Source of the DNA: Oenanthe sinensis
Lineage: Eukaryota > Streptophyta > Magnoliopsida > Apiales > Apiaceae
DNA: 64,000 nt
Direction: 5' to 3'
NCBI GenBank assembly: GCA_028671895.1
Contig: JAPMAC010000196.1
Coordinates: forward strand, 496,001 to 560,000
The notes beneath the pieces were generated by a model. It did not search any database. It saw only the letters and a program-made list of their open reading frames with translations, and had not been told where the DNA came from. Position 1 is the first letter of the stretch, and each line of letters opens with the position of its first letter. This document shows, in pieces, positions 23,066-35,100 of this stretch. Both the position numbers and the translations under genes were made by a program.

Positions 23066-23523
23066 ATTTTTCTTCCCATTTCCCTACACACACATAAAAC
23101 AATCAAGTTGTTTTTGGTACCCAAGTTTCCTTGGGTCCTCTTTCATTAGTTGCAGCATGAGCCTTTGTTGCCAACTTTGGTTCCTTTTGTTTTGGTGAAT
23201 TTAAATCCACTTTAACTTTGGGAGTTGGCTTTTGGGGATTAGACACCTTGGGACTCATGGCAGAATTTCCATGCATTTCATTATCTACATTAGGCATGTT
23301 CCATGGCATACTAGGCATGTTCATATTTGCATATGCAAAGAAGGGATTATACATGTATGGAACTTGTGCATAAGGCATATGAACATGGGTGCAACTAAAT
23401 TAGAAGACATGGCATTCATGAGCATAGGATTGGTAAACATGGCATTAGCAGTCATGGCATGTACATTTAAATCATTTGAAGATATAGATTTCTTTTCATT
23501 CTTGCATTGTATAGACAAATGAT
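23066..23523 (-). pseudogene. Element B gag-pol linker, Met/Asn-rich
   Basis: Two short overlapping frames (23518-23321 and 23378-23103) encode Met-, Asn- and Pro-rich sequence such as NAMFTNPMLMNAMSSN and PYAQVPYMYNPFFAYANMNM, then a Lys/Pro-rich basic part. Element C has a comparable MPAMSAMPAP stretch before its protease. It is a linker without a recognisable fold and is frameshifted against both neighbours. Confidence 0.7.
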
Positions 23524-25556
23524 TTATACTGCCACATTTAGCACATACCTTTCTGGGAGCAACATGTCAGGAGTGTAGTTGTTGTGCTTATTAATGCCAA
23601 CTTTACCATTCCTATTCATTTTCTTTTTCTCAGACTTAGGTTGAGTAATTTCCACAGGTGTTATCTTTTCTAATTTCTCTTTTAATTGTTTCTTAGATAA
23701 GCTACCTATGTTAATCTTCTCAGCTTCAGTCTCAACTTGATTTTTGGTTTCCTTAAAATTGATAGGAGTGCTAATTCTTTTCTTTTTATTAGCCATTGAT
23801 GATTTACTTGTCGATGGATGCTTATCTGTTGATTCAGCATCAATCGATTAATAATCCTTATCAGTTGATGAAGGATTAGCAGTCGATTGATCTATATCAA
23901 TTAAAGTATCAGTCAATGGCCTGCCTATTGATTTGGGGATTTCTCCTAGAGTATCTACACCTTGAACATCAATAATTTATTTGGCAGTTTTAGCAGACCT
24001 ATTCCATTTGTTAATGGTTTCAATTTCTTCAGCCAATTGTTCTTTTAACAATTCTTCTCTTTTCAAACTGTTTACTAGTTCATCTCTAGCATCCTTACTC
24101 TCTTGCTTAAATCTATCTAAACATAGAAGTTCATTTTCAAGAAAAATATTCCTCTCAGTTAAGACATCAATGGTGTTCTTCAATTTGAGATTTTCCTTGT
24201 TTAGAGATTTTAGAGTGACATGCAAATTATACAATTCATTGGACATTTCATTAATAGTACTATTGCATTCATCAGTTATAAGCTCATAAAAGTTTGTAGC
24301 TAGTACCTGATTTGATGATGAACTAGCTTCTTCATCTTCATGTTTGGCCATTAGTGCTAGATTGATGAATTCCTCAGAATCACTGTCCTTAGCAGCCCAG
24401 TCCTTCTCTTCAGTGACAAAAGCCTTTTCTTTCTGTTTCAAAAGGTCAAAGTATTTCTTTTTATAATCAATACCATCATGAGACTTTGCCTTTTCTTGGT
24501 TTGGCTTCCTGCGCTCATTTGAGAAATGACCAGCCAATCCACAGTTAAAACATTTGAATTTAGATCTATCAACCAAAATTTTGTTTTGATTGTTACTTCT
24601 AAACTGGGATCCAGGCCTTTGAGCATATGGACTCCTCTTGAATTTTAGCTTTAAAAACTTCCTTGACAGAAATGCAAGGTGTTCATCAATCTCATTCAAA
24701 TCATCCTGAGAGCATGTTTCATGTTCTTCACACTTGCCCTTTCCTCTTTTGAATTATTTTTCAACAGCATCACCAGCCATCATGACAGACTCTTCTACAC
24801 AGCCACTTTCCTTCTTTTCTTCATTTCCTTTGACCATCAAAGCCACAGTCTTCTCCTTTCTTTGATTCTTCTCAATCTCCTCATCTTGTTGGATTTCCAA
24901 CTCATATGTCTTGAGAATACCATAAAGTTTCTCAAGAGTATAATCCTTGAAGTCCTGAGATTGTCTAATGGAAACAGTCATTGGTTTCCATTCTTTTAGA
25001 AGAGATCTAAGAAATTTTAGATTTATATCCTCAGTTACATAAACCCTGCCATATAGCTTTAGTCCATTTAATAACTACTAAAATCTGCTATAAGTATCAT
25101 TGATAGATTCTCCACTCTTGAAATGAAATAATTCATACTTTTAAATCAATAGTTGCATCTTATTTTTCCTTATTTGTTCAGTTCCTTCACATAGAGTTTG
25201 AAGAGTATCCCATACTTCTTTTGATGAAGTATAGTTTATCACATTGTCAAATATATCTTTATCTAAGCCATTAAACAGAATGTTCATGGCCTTCTTGTCT
25301 TTGAGAACTTTTTCATCCTCTTCTGTGAACTCAGAGATGAGTTTAGGAATATGTTTGTCAAGTGCATGAGTTCCATCAGGGTTCATACCTGTGACTAGCT
25401 TCATGGGAATATGAGGACCTTTCTTTATGCAATGAACATAGGAAGGGTCGAGAGAAAGAAGATGTAGATGCATTTTTACCTTCCATGGAAAGTATTCATC
25501 CTTTTCTAATACTGGAATCTTTACACCTGAATCTTTTTGGCCTATATTGACTGTTC
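23524..25556 (-). pseudogene. Element B Gag
   Basis: Gag frame with stops but no frameshift down to about 23524. N-terminal sequence upstream of 25473 reads on in frame (SGVKIPVLEKDEYFPWKVKM); I find no in-frame ATG there, so the start is lost or unclear. The capsid-like part has SLDPSYVHCIKKGPHIPMKL and TSSKEVWDTLQTLCEGTEQI. The knuckle at about 24550 reads CFNCGLAGHFSNER, with the last zinc ligand Arg instead of Cys. A long helical, coiled-coil-like region follows (LNKENLKLKNTIDVLTERNI). The region near 23800-23960 carries the ATCAATTGAT-type motif in coding frame. Confidence 0.88.
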
Positions 25557-25585
25557 TTGATCTTTAAATTTTCTGTATGTTGAAA

Positions 25586-25598
25586 GCCTGCTCTGATA
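25586..25598 (-). other. Element B primer-binding site, decayed
   Basis: The minus strand reads TATCAGAGCAGG, the inner part of the tRNA-iMet primer site, but the leading TGG is missing and it runs straight into the LTR. The left LTR has nine extra terminal bases at the same place, so a small deletion across the LTR end and primer site is likely. Confidence 0.65.
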
Positions 25599-26678
25599 AG
25601 AACAATTTCAATATTTGGAGAAGGGGGGTTGAATACAAATATTAAAACTTTTTGCTTCTTTTAATATTTATTCTCGATGTTTGATAGATTGACAAAATAT
25701 GTTTGAACAAACAACAGTTGAAAATTAAAGTGAACACAGAGATTTAAAAATTACTGATGGATTGGTTTTTCCATCAGTTTATATTTTTGCTCAATGTTCC
25801 TAGGTTAAAGGAAAACCTAGCTTCGTTTTTACAAGGTTAGAAAGAATCAACTGATCTTACAATATGCTCTGAAGCTTGAATAATTAATCTTAAAAATATT
25901 GTCTAACTTCTATATTTTCTAACTATGCTGCTACACTTGTTTATATACTACAAGTGTATTTTACAATTCCTATTCTAGGATTGTTTCTATCTGTCTCTCT
26001 TTCTCCTTTTTCCTTTTTAGGAAAACAGACTTGAAAGACAGCTACTGATTGAGTCTTCACAGCCACCCTAGGCTGTCTTCCATAGGTGTGCTTTTGTTCT
26101 CTGGATCTACAACTGATAGTCTTTCTGTGTTGTCATAATCAATTGATAATTTGCTGTTAAGCATATCAATTTATTCATCCTTTAATCCATCAACTGATGT
26201 TCTTTTTCGATTGATATTTACATCCATCGATTGATATGGAATGACTTATCGATTGATTAATTCTATCAATCGATATATCAATCGATGGGTCTTCACATCA
26301 GTTGATATTCTTCAATTCCTGACTTGGCTTCTTCGATTGATCTCTCATCCATTGAGGCTTCAATATTAATTGATCATCCTGCACTTGTGCAATTTTCTGT
26401 CTTCAAATAATTAAAATTTGACAGTTTAATTTACACATCAATTGATGATCTATATCAATCGACTCTAACATCAATTGATAAGAATAATATCAATTGATTT
26501 ACACCTTATTGATTGAAATAGACTAAGTACACATATGCTACAATCCAAATTATCAGTTGACTCATATAAACATTTCAACTGATAAATGGTTTCCTGATCA
26601 ATTGATCAGTTATATAAAACAAAATTTTTATGATTCTAAGATTAATGTTATCATCAAATTACATGTAGATTCCTAAAA
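25597..26678 (-). repeat. Element B 5' LTR
   Basis: Partner of 9122-9829 plus 14480-14893, about 1.08 kb. It ends TCCTAAAA followed by the target duplication AGACA; the other LTR has CTAACA, so one base has changed. Nested inverted repeats at 26224-26288 correspond to those at 9758-9822. Motifs of type ATC(A/G)ATTGAT lie at 26150-26290 and 26434-26605. Confidence 0.9.
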
Positions 26679-26683
26679 AGACA

Positions 26684-27953
26684 GATAATAATACTAATAT
26701 GCAGCACAGGAATCCAGAAGGACATGTAAACATGAATCATACATACATCATTGCATAACATTCAAGATGAAAGGCTTACTGAACGTCAGCGAGAGAAGTT
26801 CATTAATATGTTCAGGCCTCAGCAATAAAAAAGAGTTAAGAAGATTTCAGACTAAAGGCAGTGTAATGATTTAAGTATAGATGTCAAAGGGTTTCAGTGA
26901 TCAGAAGTAATACAACAGTCCAAAGTTAATCAGCTAAAACAGAACAGAAGTCAATGGAATTTAATTCAGTGTTAGTCGTTTGTGAACCAAGCCAATGCAC
27001 TAAGCGTCAGCACAACAAGAAAAGAATTGTCTTGGTTAATAAGAAGAAAATCAGTTGATCAAGCCAGAAGAGTGAAAATCAAGTAGTAATTACCACAAGC
27101 ACTTCAAGAAATTGGTTAAGTCAAGTAATACTATATTTGGTGGCTCCTGTACTCTTGAAGTACTCTAGAGGCGCAACTAACTTTGTAAAGGCTCAACAAA
27201 CCAAGAATAAAAGCTAAGTGAAGTTAAAGAAAAGGTTTATGGCGCCTGCACAAGGGAATGGGAGTGCAGGCGGAACAAAAGAGTTGAGGCGCAACATAAA
27301 CAAGCTTGAGGCGTAACAAAACTAGTTTGGATGATTTTGTGCCGCCTACACACTACATATAGTGTGAAGGCACAATAAAATGACAAAGAGGCTCAACAAA
27401 GCTTCTTGGGAATGTTTCTAAGTCATTTAGTGGCGTCTATACAAGGAAACAGCTGTATAGGCGCAACTAACCTTAGTCTAGAGGCGCAACAAAGTTTATT
27501 TGGCGCCACAAACATGGCCAAGGCGCAACAAACATTTATGTGGAGCCTACACACCATCAACACTCTATAGGTGCAACATATGACTTATACATTGTTGGAA
27601 ATCAATTTCCAAAAAGTCTACAGAATATATATGGGTGAAATCAATTTAGAAAGTAGTGATTCATTCATCTTCAACAAAAAGACATACGGACGGGAGCTCC
27701 ATTAAAGACAAACATTAAACTCACCCAACTGTATATCTGTTGTAATATTGATTGAACCCATTGAAGCTAATCATATTGATTAGAAGTGTAGCACTCAGGG
27801 ATTTAATAATATATCTTTATTTCCCCGAATCTTTGTGTTTCAATAACTGCCATTTTCATATCCCAGGAACACAAACACTTATTCCGCAATTAAACGAAAA
27901 ATCTACCATATCATATTCAACCCCCCCCTTCTATGATGATATTGGACATAACA
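26684..27953 (+). repeat. Element C left LTR, remainder
   Basis: Matches 39498-40649. It holds at least five stem-loop cassettes built as GGCGCC(T)-arm-loop-arm-GGCGCAAC between 27160 and 27580, for example around 27240-27290 and 27430-27470. It ends GGACATAACA at the primer site. About 118 bases near 27700-27830 have no counterpart in the right LTR. Confidence 0.88.
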
Positions 27954-27954
27954 A

Positions 27955-27967
27955 TTGGTATCAGGGC
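27955..27967 (+). other. Element C primer-binding site (tRNA-iMet)
   Basis: TTGGTATCAGGGC follows the left LTR after one base. It differs by one base from the tRNA-iMet primer site of A and G. A 270-base AT-rich leader separates it from the Gag ATG at 28240. Confidence 0.88.
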
Positions 27968-28239
27968 TTGTTGATTGAAGTTACAAATCAAGATCCAAAA
28001 ATAGTTTTACGAAAAAGTGCATTTTTAGATCTAGAAAAATTTATATTGAAATTTCTTTAATTGTAAAGAAAATTTAATATTCGATTTTTTTTAAGGTTTT
28101 AAATACACTAATTTTAAAAAGCTATCAATCATCAAGAATTCGAACAAAAAATTTATTTCTTGAAATTCAATTTTTATTCAAATTAATTTTAATTTTTAAG
28201 AAATTAATTATTTTTTGAGATTTAAAATTCTTCACAACC

Positions 28240-30374
28240 ATGAGTACCCAAAAACTTAGTAGCTGCAAAATCCCAGCATTTTACAAAAATGAATACATTT
28301 TATGGAAAAAGAAGATGTCCACTTTCATTAAATCAGCTAATTCTCAATACATGGGAATTTTGGAAAATAAACCCTATGTACCTTAGAAGCTGACACCAAA
28401 AACAGTCTCAGATGACGGCAAACGATTTCTTCAAGGATTTACCCCAAAGGAGCCTTCAGAGTACACTGACACTGACAAAGATCGAGTTGCATGGGATAAT
28501 CATCTTCAATGTATCCTAATGGATTCACTAGACACTACAATGCTGAATCAAGTGATTAATTGCACCAGTGCCAAACAAATGTGGGATACGTTTGATCTGC
28601 TAATGGAAGGTACAACATAAGTGAAAGAGAACATGCTGGATATTCTTACATCCTAGTATGAAGCATTCAAGTCACTACTAGGAGAAAGTATCACTCAAGT
28701 CTTTGAGAGATACAATAAATTGTTGAATGACTTGTCACTGCATGGGAAGGCCTAATCACGTAGGGAGATCAACAGGAAATTTATGTTGACACTGCCAGCA
28801 CACCTGGAATACAAAATCTCTGCCATCAGAGAGAGGAGTGACATAAATGACATGTCCATTGAAATTCTATATGGGAAGCTCAAGACTCATGAAATGGAGC
28901 AAGAGCAGAAACAAATCATTTATAGTTCAGGTACAGTGGACAGTAAGAATACAACACTGTTGAAGAGTACATCACTTGTAGCCAAGGATTTTGCTATCAT
29001 AGAGACTAGCACAGTGAAGCCTGTTGTTGAGAAAGAAGAGATTCTAGAAGCTGAAATTTCAGAGAATACTCAATAAGGTGATGAAGATGACTTCTATTCA
29101 ATGGAAGAACTTAAACAGTTGGAAAACAAGACAATGACCTATATGGTAGGGAAGTTCAAGAACCTCAGGTTTAAGAGGAACCCTAAGTACAAATTCAAGA
29201 GTAACTCCAGTTACAGTGGTTCCAGTTTCAGAAATAGCAACCGAGGTGGTTCGTCTTCAGGGTCTTATAGCAAAGGAGTTTATTAGACGGGAATGGTAGA
29301 CCGCAGTAAGTTCAAGTGCTACAATTGTGATGAACCCGAGTATTTTGCTATAGAATGCTGGAAGCCTAAGCAAGGAAAAGAGATAAAGGAGTCGTATGAT
29401 GAACTCAAGCAAAAGTATGATGCACTGGAAAGAAGAATCAGGGCAGAGCTTATATAGCCGAGGGAAAGAGCTCGGATGACTCAGACAATGATGAAGAAGA
29501 GACATATAGAAATGTTGCACTAATGGCAGACTCTTCAGAGGCATCACCTCAGTCATCAAAGGTTTCATTTCTTTCCATAGTTGACATGTCTAATTCTGAT
29601 TATAAGAAAACTATAGAAGATCTAACTGTAGAAATGTTTAACATTCACCCAAGCATGCTAGCATCTGAAGAAGAAAATGTTAAACTAGTTCTAAAGAATA
29701 AAATGCTAGAAGCTAGAAATGAAGAACCGGAGCTTGCATGTGTTAACTTAGAAGATCTGAAATAGAAGATAGAATATCTACAGAACAGAGACAAATGCAA
29801 CCAAGAAGTAGAAACTGTACTTAGGAATAAAATTTCTGAGAGAGAGTTAAAACTTCAGGCTTATTAGAAATCTACTAATCTTGTTAAGGAGGCAATAGAT
29901 AAGCAGGTCATAGGTCATAAAACTGGAACAGGATTTTACTATGATAAAAAGGCAGGAAAGAGACCTGAGGAATCAATTATTGAGGAAAGTCCTGTAAATC
30001 AAGACATTCCACATGTGTTAAAAAATGTCGCTAAGCCCATATACAAGAAGTTTCTCATCGAACCCCTAGATGAAGAACATATCTTAATGAAAGAAAAAAT
30101 CCTTGCTGAGGATAAAAAGAAAGAGGAAGAAAGTAAAAAGGAGTTGCGTAAGAAATCTTAAAAAATTGTAGAACCGAAGGAACAGATTAAAAATTATTTA
30201 GGCAACAAGAATGAAAAGAAAAAAGCTTATAGAAATGGCAAGATAGGTGTTAATAAGAAAAATGATTATGCCTGCTCTCTCAAAGCTATTTGAAAAGTTT
30301 GTTGTAATTGCAATTCTAGTCATCTTACGCATGCATGAAAAAAGATAAAAGTAGTAAAAGAAGAAACTTCTAAT
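28240..30374 (+). pseudogene. Element C Gag and gag-pol linker
   Basis: The start is the ATG at 28240 (MSTQKLSSCKIPAFYKNEYI). Capsid-like sequence continues through FLQGFTPKEPSEYTDTDKDR, VINCTSAKQMWDTFDLLMEG and TLPAHLEYKISAIRERSDIN, interrupted by several TAG/TAA stops (for example at 28384, 28618 and 29074). A Ser/Gly/Asn-rich basic stretch precedes the knuckle CYNCDEPEYFAIEC, in which the His ligand reads Tyr. The frame shifts near 29450, then continues through an acidic, Lys-rich linker with more stops. It cannot make full-length Gag. Confidence 0.88.
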
Positions 30375-30929
30375 ATGCCTGCCATGTCTGCCATGCCTGC
30401 CCCTCATCAACCGTGTGGTAAAGTAGGATGCATTCCATGTGCTTTCAACATCATGTCTGCATACATAAACATAATGAATACATCATCTAGTACTTGTATG
30501 AATACAGATGTGAACATGAATAGAAAGCATGTTAGGGCAAAGACTATTAGTCCTCTTAAGTCTAAGAAGGTAGGCCCTGTCCCTAAGCCTAAAGGCATTC
30601 CTGTCAAGGCTAAACCAAAGTGCAAGGGCACAGTCGATGAGAAAGCTGGTCCGATAGTGACCTTTGGAGATAACAACAAGGGATTCACAACGGGATATGG
30701 CAATCTGGAAATTGGAAATGTTATCACTGAAAATATCTCTCTTATGGACGGATTAAAGCACAACCTTCTAAGTATCTGTCAATTCACTAACAAGGGCTAC
30801 AGAGTAACATTTGAGAAAGAAATTTATGCAATCCAAAACAGGAAAGATTCGAAGCTTGCTCTCCAAGGAGTGAGAAAGGGAAATCTCTTTGTAGCTGACT
30901 TATTCTCTGCAAGCAAATGCGAAGTATAA
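30375..30929 (+). pseudogene. Element C protease remnant lacking the active-site segment
   Basis: The frame contains the second half of a copia protease (AGPIVTFGDNNKGFTTGYGN, SLMDGLKHNLLSICQFTNKG) and its C-terminal NLFVADLF, but the D-S-G active site expected about 25 residues earlier is absent. The sequence passes directly from a Lys/Pro-rich linker (KPKCKGTVDE) into the later strand without losing frame, which suggests an in-frame deletion near 30640. In B the same stretch retains DSG. The protein could not act as a protease. Confidence 0.82.
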
Positions 30930-32264
30930 TGTTTTTACACTAAAGCTTGAACAGAGGACAATTGGTTACGGCATAAGAAACTTTCACACCTGAACTTCAA
31001 GGCAATGAACTCTTTAGTTAAGAGGGAATTGTTAGGTTTACCTGAGATGGAATTCTGTCAAGAAGGGTTATATGAAGCGTGTGAAAAAAGGAAGTCAAAA
31101 AAAACATCTCACCGAAGCAAAGATTCATCAGACATTACTGAACCACTGAAACTTCTGCATATGGATTTATTTGGTCCAGTCAACGTCATGTCTATGTCAA
31201 GGAAGAGATATGCACTACTAATTGTCGACGACTACTCCAAGTACACGTGGGTGTTGTTTATAGCCTCAAAGGATGAAGCCCCTCAAACAATTATCGATCA
31301 CATAAAGAGGATAGAGTTAGAACCTGGTTTACCTGTCAGGAAAAGTAGGTCTGACAATGGAACAGAATTCAGGAATATAACCCTGAATAATTTCTGTATT
31401 GAAAAAGGGATTTCAAGACAATTCTTAGTGCCCAGAACTCCATAGCAAAATGCAGTGGTAGAAAGGAAGAATAGAACTTTAGTAGAAGAGGCAAGAACAA
31501 TGTTGAATGAAGCTAAGTTACCTCTATACTTTTGGGCTGAAGTAGTCAACACAACTTGTTACACTCAGAATCGTACCCTGGTAAATAAAGATCATGACAA
31601 GACTCTGTACGAGTTGATGGCAAACAAGAAACCAACACTGAAATATTTTCATGTGTTTGGAGCAAAGTGCTTTGTACTGAAAGATGATGAACATCTAGGA
31701 AAGTTCAAATCCAAGGCTCATGAAGGTATATTTCTTGGCTACTCTCTGGAATCTAAGGCATACAGGGTTTATGTGATTGAACACAAGAAGTTCATTGAAA
31801 GCATGAATGTAACTTTCGATGATCTCAAGCTCCCAAATCTACAAAAAATAGATAATACTGAAACTCTGGAGTTTGAAAATATGAACTCAGATGAAGGTGA
31901 AGTAGAACCTGAAGCTGCAACAGAAAATCAAGCACCAAATGAGAATAACAACAATGATGATTCTGACCCTAGTAGTAAAAATAATGGAAGATTCACATAA
32001 ACTACTAGTAGTGGCAGAAAATCTCATTCTCAACGAAGTAGCAGCTTAGGGGGAGCAACTGAAGGATCTACTAGCAGGACTCAGCACTTCAATGATAACC
32101 AGGTTGAATCTTCTAAGGCAAATCTGCCTAGACATAGGGTGTGGAGTAGAGCTCACCCCTTTGAGTTGATTCAAGGAGATCCAGAAGATGGAGTCCAAAC
32201 TTGACGTACTTCTCAGAATGAATGTTTATTCTCTGGTTTTATCTCTGAAATAGAGCTAAAGAAA
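30930..32264 (+). pseudogene. Element C integrase
   Basis: The frame has the His motif region (LSHLNFKAMN), a zinc-finger half with only one Cys of the pair (LYEACEKRK), then the core: first Asp in LHMDLFGPVN, second in RSDNGTEF, and the Glu region VVERKNRTLVEEARTM. Next come FWAEVVNTTCYTQN and HVFGAKCFVLKDDEHLGK. TAG at 31442 sits just before the Glu helix, and TAA at 31998 and TGA at 32201 lie in the acidic linker. All in one frame with RT to 32585, so this part decayed mostly by point changes. Confidence 0.9.
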
Positions 32265-33780
32265 GTGGAAGAAGCACTAGAACATACAGATTGGGTTACT
32301 GCTGTGCAAGAAGAACTCAATCAATTTCAAAGACAAAAAGTTTGGAAGTTGGTACCCAGGCCAAAGAACAAGTCTATAATTGGCACAAAGTGGGTATTCA
32401 GAAATAAACTGGATGAAGATGGCATTGTTACGAGGAACAAAGCCAGACTGGTTGCTAAAGATTATTCCCAAGAAGAAAGAATAGATTATGATGAAATATA
32501 TGCACCAGTGGCAAGGCTTGAAGCTATCAGGATGCTTCTGGCATTCACAGCACATTCCAATTTAAAGTTTATCAAATGGATGTGAAGAGTGCATTCCTGA
32601 ATGGAGAGCTGGAAGAAGAAGTGTATGTGGAACAACCCCCAGGGTTTGAAGATCCAGAATTTGCAGATTTTGTATACTTTCTCTTCAAGTCACTCTATGG
32701 CTTAAAGCAATCACCTCGGACATGGTATGACACTCTATCTATATCCTTACTTGAAAATAGTTTTAATAGAGGTGTCATAGATAAGACTCTGTTTCATAAA
32801 ATGCATTAAAATGACATGATATTAGTACAAATATATGTGGATGACATTATATTTGGTTCTACTAACGATCAGTGTTGTAGTAGATTTGCTATGCTAATGC
32901 AGAGTAGGTATGAAATGAGCATGATGGGAGAGCTGAATTACTTCCTTGGACTCTAAGTAAGCCAAAGGAAAGATGGAATCTTTATTTGCCACAACAAGTA
33001 CATGAGAGATCTATTGAAGAAGTATGGTCTTGAAGATGCATCATCAGCCAAAATCCCTATGGCAACTGCCACTAAGCTTGATCAAGATGAACCTGGTAAG
33101 AAGGTAGACATCACAAGCTACAGAGGTATGATCGGTTCATTACTTTACTTAACTGCAAGTAGGCCATATATTATGTTTGCTACATGCTTGTGTGCTAGGT
33201 TTCAGTCTAACCCTAAAGAATCACATCTTATAGCTGCTAAACGGATTTTTAGGTATCTTAAGAGAAGTCTAAATCTGGGAATTTGGTTGTAGGATTCTGA
33301 TTATGCAGGTTGTAGGATTATGCAGATTCTGATTATGCAGGTTGTAGGATTGACAGAAAGAGTACATCAGGGAGTTGTCAATTCCTTGGTAGAAGACTGG
33401 TGTTCTAGTAAAGCAAGAAGCAGCACTCAGTTGCAATGTCAACATCTGAAGCTGAATATGTTGCTGCTGGAAGTTGCTGTGCATAAATTCTGTGAATAAG
33501 GAACCAACTTCAAGACTATGGACTGTTTCTGAGCAAAATTCCAATATTCTGTGACAACACAAGTGCCATAGCCATCACAAACAATTCTATTCAACATTCA
33601 AGGACCAAGCACATTGATATCAGGTATCATTTCATTAGAGAGCATGTTATGAATGGTACTGTAGAGTTATATTTTGTACCTACAGAGCAGCAAATTGCAG
33701 ACATCTTCACTAAACCACTGGATAAAATCACGTTCACTAGACCGGTTTGTGAACTTGGGATGTTAAATTCTATTAACTAA
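32265..33780 (+). pseudogene. Element C reverse transcriptase and RNase H
   Basis: The RT start (WVTAVQEELNQFQRQKVWKL) and KARLVAKDYSQEER are in frame; a frameshift at about 32576 moves to a second frame with MDVKSAFLNGELEEEVYVEQ, SLYGLKQSPRTWYD and, after a TAA, YVDDIIFGST. A TAA near 32955 interrupts the thumb. RNase H is more damaged: a short tandem duplication at about 33299-33350 and further frameshifts break the core, though the last motifs (near 33600, RTKHIDIRYHF; LGMLN at the end) can be read in another frame to TAA at 33778. Confidence 0.88.
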
Positions 33781-35100
33781 TTAGTTAGTAATAAAAAACT
33801 GCAATTTAAAACTGATAAATTCACTAGTTGATTAATTTCAATATTTTTAGGACTTGTGAATTTATTTACCAAATTAATTTTCAGTTATTAAGATTAAATA
33901 TTAGATAAATACCTTGTGCATGCCTGCTAATTTTATTAATCAGGTATTTATATAATTTTGATCTTAGAAAATATTTAAATGCTTATATTTAATTGATAAA
34001 TTAGTGGCACTTATATATTTAAATATTATTTGAAATTATTTTAAATAAGTATGATGAATATTTATATTTATTCTTATATTTAAAATAAAAGTAAAATAAT
34101 GAGAAGCATAATTTATTTATGATAGTAATTTTAACAATTAATGTTATTATTGTTATTAATAAATATTTTATGAAATAATATTTTTGAGTAATTAATTATT
34201 ATTGATTAATTATACAAATTATTCATAAATAATATTTATTTAAAAGTAGCAAAATCTAGGAGCAACTTGAGATTTTATAAGTACTTTGTGGCGTTTAAAT
34301 TGTTTAGTGGCGCTTATACAATGGTTTGACTATATAGGCGCAACATAAAATGAGCATAGTACTTAGAAAGTTTTTAACTGAAAATCAAGTGGCGCCTTGA
34401 GTTTTGTTGCGCCTACACAGTGTCACCACTATAGAGGCGTAACAAACAACCTATTTTAAGATTTTGTTAAGTAGATTGTGGCTTTATGGATTTATGTGGT
34501 GCCAACACAGTGAATACACTGTAGAGGCGCAACTTAATTAAGCCTTAATTTTTTTCTGCGCTAAGTAATTTAGTGGCGCCAATACAGTGTAAGCACTGTA
34601 GAGGCGCAACTAAAGTACTTAACTAATTTTTTTGTTGGTCTTGTGGCGCCTATAAATAGGTACCCAAATGTTTTTGTTGCGTCTCTACTATACATACACA
34701 ATACACACAACTTCAAGGCACAGCAACAACTCAGATCTACAAACTTTTAATCGAACATTACTAAGTCATTTTTTGTCCGATTTGAAATCTGAGACCAGAT
34801 TAGTGGAACCCACATTCTTTCTGATAATTTGCAAGTGGTCCCATTGATTTTGGCTAAGTTTCTAAAACTCTCATTTTTACCAAAAATTGAATAATTTGGC
34901 TAGGGTTAATAATTTTTAAATTGGTTAGAAAATTGAAATAAAATCAATAGTGTACTTAAAATTACTAGGAATCCATTATATATTTATTTCATGAAAATCT
35001 AAGTAATTTTAAAAATTAGGGTTTGGTTCGTAAATTACTAAAATTATTCGATATTAATTAGTAATTTTAATTCATAAAAATTACCTCTCACTTTAATAAA
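33781..35100 (+). other. Element C spacer with stem-loop cassettes
   Basis: Non-coding, very AT-rich DNA interrupted at 34285-34690 by five GC-rich cassettes of the form GTGGCGCC-arm-loop-arm-GGCGCAAC. The best are at about 34494-34531 (ACACAGTG paired with CACTGT) and 34573-34611 (TACAGTG paired with CACTGTA). The same cassette type fills both LTRs of C. No ORF or RNA gene is seen. Confidence 0.8.

Larger units (their letters stand above)
9122..26678 (-). mobile_element. Element B: Sirevirus-like copia inserted in C LTR
   Basis: The target duplication AGACA is found at 9117-9121 and 26679-26683, and the empty site is seen in the right LTR of C near 39495. On the minus strand the order is 5' LTR (25597-26678), decayed primer site, gag, protease, integrase, reverse transcriptase and RNase H, spacer, third ORF, polypurine tract (14894-14907), and 3' LTR (9122-14893, split by S1). 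Palindromic motifs ATCAATTGAT and ATCGATTGAT are scattered throughout. It is the best preserved copia here but has stops and several frameshifts in gag-pol. Confidence 0.92.
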
